A stretch of DNA of 7,018 bases from assembly GCA_947068385.1 (NCBI GenBank), contig CAMTBF010000184.1:1-7018 (forward strand). Direction: 5' to 3'. A program made the translations under genes and the position numbers. This DNA is from an uncultured Lachnospiraceae bacterium (GTDB lineage: Bacteria; Bacillota; Clostridia; Lachnospirales; Lachnospiraceae). Positions 6,178-7,018 of the stretch are shown here, piece after piece; positions within the stretch are counted from its first letter, which is position 1, and every line of letters begins with the position of its first letter. Below the pieces are notes generated by a model. That model was given only the letters and a program-made list of their open reading frames with translations. It was not told where the DNA came from and made no database searches.

Positions 6178-6831
6178 ATGAGTGTAAATGGAGTTACATC
6201 AAGTCAGGCTGCGGCTGCCTACAGCTATTCTGCTACAGAGAACGTAAAAGCCGACACAAAGGCAGCGGAGACTGCCGCGTCTAAGGAAACATCCAAATCG
6301 GAAGAGGCCTCTGCCGATAAGGGCGTCGTATATGAGCAGTCAGGCGTAAAGGACAGCGTGGGGAAGACCACCTATAAGCCCGACACCAACCTGATCAACA
6401 AGATGAAGGCCGATGCCGACGCGCGCACCGCACAGCTCCGCAGCCTGGTGGAGAAGATGATGACCGGACAGGCCACCGCCTACGGCAAGGCCAACGATAT
6501 CTGGTCCTTCCTGCGCAGCGGCGACTATACCGTGGATCCGGCCACCAAGGCACAGGCACAGGCCGACATCGCCGAGGACGGCTACTGGGGCGTGAACCAG
6601 ACCTCCGACAGGATCATCGACTTCGCGAAGGCACTGACCGGCGGAGACCCTGACAAGATCGAGGACATGCGCGCCGCTTTCGAGAAGGGCTTCAAGAAGG
6701 CCGGCAAGACCTGGGGCGGCGACCTTCCCGACATCTCCCAGCGCACCTATGAGGCCGTCATGGAGAAATTCGACAAGATGGCCGAGGAGGCGAAGAAGAC
6801 CAGCGCCACGCCGGTGGACACCGAGGGCTGA
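6178..6831 (+). CDS. Cysteine-free protein of unknown function, candidate flagellar-regulon product
   Basis: A 217-residue protein resembling uncharacterised proteins I recall from Lachnospiraceae, with no named function. Residues 1-68 are low in complexity and rich in Ala, Ser, Thr, Lys and Glu, probably disordered; there is no signal peptide. Residues about 69-203 look like a folded helical core with RTAQLRSLVEKMMTGQ (83-98), NDIWSFLRSGDYTVD (106-120), AQADIAEDGYWGVNQTSDRI (127-146), FAKALTGGDP (149-158) and WGGDLPDISQRTYEAVMEKF (179-198). The last segment is reminiscent of the C-terminus of DUF5610-type proteins, a weak analogy. There is no cysteine, a common trait of exported and flagellar axial proteins. 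AAGGAGG (6166-6172) lies 5 nt before the ATG. A sigma-D-like promoter upstream and a terminator downstream make it a single-gene unit. The gene is certain; the flagellar link is inferred. Confidence 0.88.
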   Translation: MSVNGVTSSQAAAAYSYSATENVKADTKAAETAASKETSKSEEASADKGVVYEQSGVKDSVGKTTYKPDTNLINKMKADADARTAQLRSLVEKMMTGQATAYGKANDIWSFLRSGDYTVDPATKAQAQADIAEDGYWGVNQTSDRIIDFAKALTGGDPDKIEDMRAAFEKGFKKAGKTWGGDLPDISQRTYEAVMEKFDKMAEEAKKTSATPVDTEG

Positions 6832-6855
6832 ACAGCGCGATCATAACAGGACAGG

Positions 6856-6888
6856 AAAAGGGCCGTCCGCCATGGACCGCCCTTTTTT
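6856..6888. terminator. Rho-independent terminator, probably bidirectional
   Basis: GGGCCGTCC (6860-6868) and GGACCGCCC (6874-6882) pair as a 9-bp stem with one C-C mismatch around a 5-nt loop, followed by six T (6883-6888). The stem is preceded by AAAA (6856-6859), so the minus strand also ends in a T run. It lies 25 nt after the 217-residue gene and just beyond the stop of the convergent minus-strand gene, and can serve both. Confidence 0.85.
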
Positions 6889-6895
6889 GCTGCCC

Positions 6896-7018
6896 CTATT
6901 CGTCCTGCCAAGACTGCTCCAGGACACCGTCCTCCTCCTCGCTGACCGTATCCAGGGCGCTTGCCACCAGCTTGATCATCTCCCAGATGGAGCGGAAGTA
7001 GAGCGTCTTGTTCCTGTC
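6896..7018 (-). CDS. C-terminal 40 codons of an unidentified gene, cut by window edge
   Basis: The minus strand reads open from the window edge to TAG at 6898-6896, giving 40 residues: a helical, partly hydrophobic stretch (YFRSIWEMIKLVASALDTV, with an aromatic/aliphatic face) and an acidic tail (SEEEDGVLEQSWQDE). Codon use is like that of the neighbouring genes, and the stop lies 8 bases from the T run of the shared terminator, which supports a real gene end. I do not recognise the family from this fragment. The stretch could be an amphipathic helix rather than a membrane span, since it contains Arg, Glu and Lys. Confidence 0.65.
   Translation of the reverse strand, partial: DRNKTLYFRSIWEMIKLVASALDTVSEEEDGVLEQSWQDE

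Overview
The window looks like chromosome from a moderately GC-rich, Gram-positive anaerobe, most likely a Lachnospiraceae (Clostridia) relative. This rests on strong GGAGG-type ribosome sites, a glutamate racemase (murI) followed directly by a DUF1934 gene, a GntR/FCD regulator beside ispE, and the style of the proteins. The family-level call is from memory of similar gene orders and proteins, not from a search.

Layout. The left third (1-2602) is on the minus strand: an ABC-F ATPase gene (551-2602) followed, 68 nt downstream, by the N-terminal part of a glycoside hydrolase family 2 gene that leaves the window at base 1. A divergent intergenic region (2603-2807) carries a well-formed sigma-A type promoter for each direction. 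To the right, a plus-strand cluster runs ispE - GntR/FCD regulator - small membrane-anchored hypothetical - murI - DUF1934 (2808-6040). Gaps are 10 to 84 nt and no convincing internal terminator is visible, so it reads as one operon. Its two enzymes both feed envelope synthesis: IspE makes isoprenoid precursors, which include the undecaprenyl carrier, and MurI makes D-glutamate for peptidoglycan. The GntR protein may be the local regulator, because a sequence resembling known GntR operators overlaps the ispE -10 box.

After a 137-nt gap, a separate unit begins at 6178. It encodes a 217-residue protein without cysteine, with an Ala/Ser/Thr/Lys/Glu-rich N-terminus and a compact C-terminal core, and is closed by a rho-independent terminator (6860-6888). 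The gap contains a near-consensus sigma-D/sigma-28 (motility) promoter and a small hairpin with GGA in its loop, which resembles a CsrA site. Together these make the gene a candidate member of a flagellar regulon, and the most interesting part of the window. The last 123 bases are the C-terminal 40 codons of an unidentified minus-strand gene that converges on the same terminator.

Limits: domain and family calls come from recognisable motifs only. No homology search, folding calculation or expression data were available.
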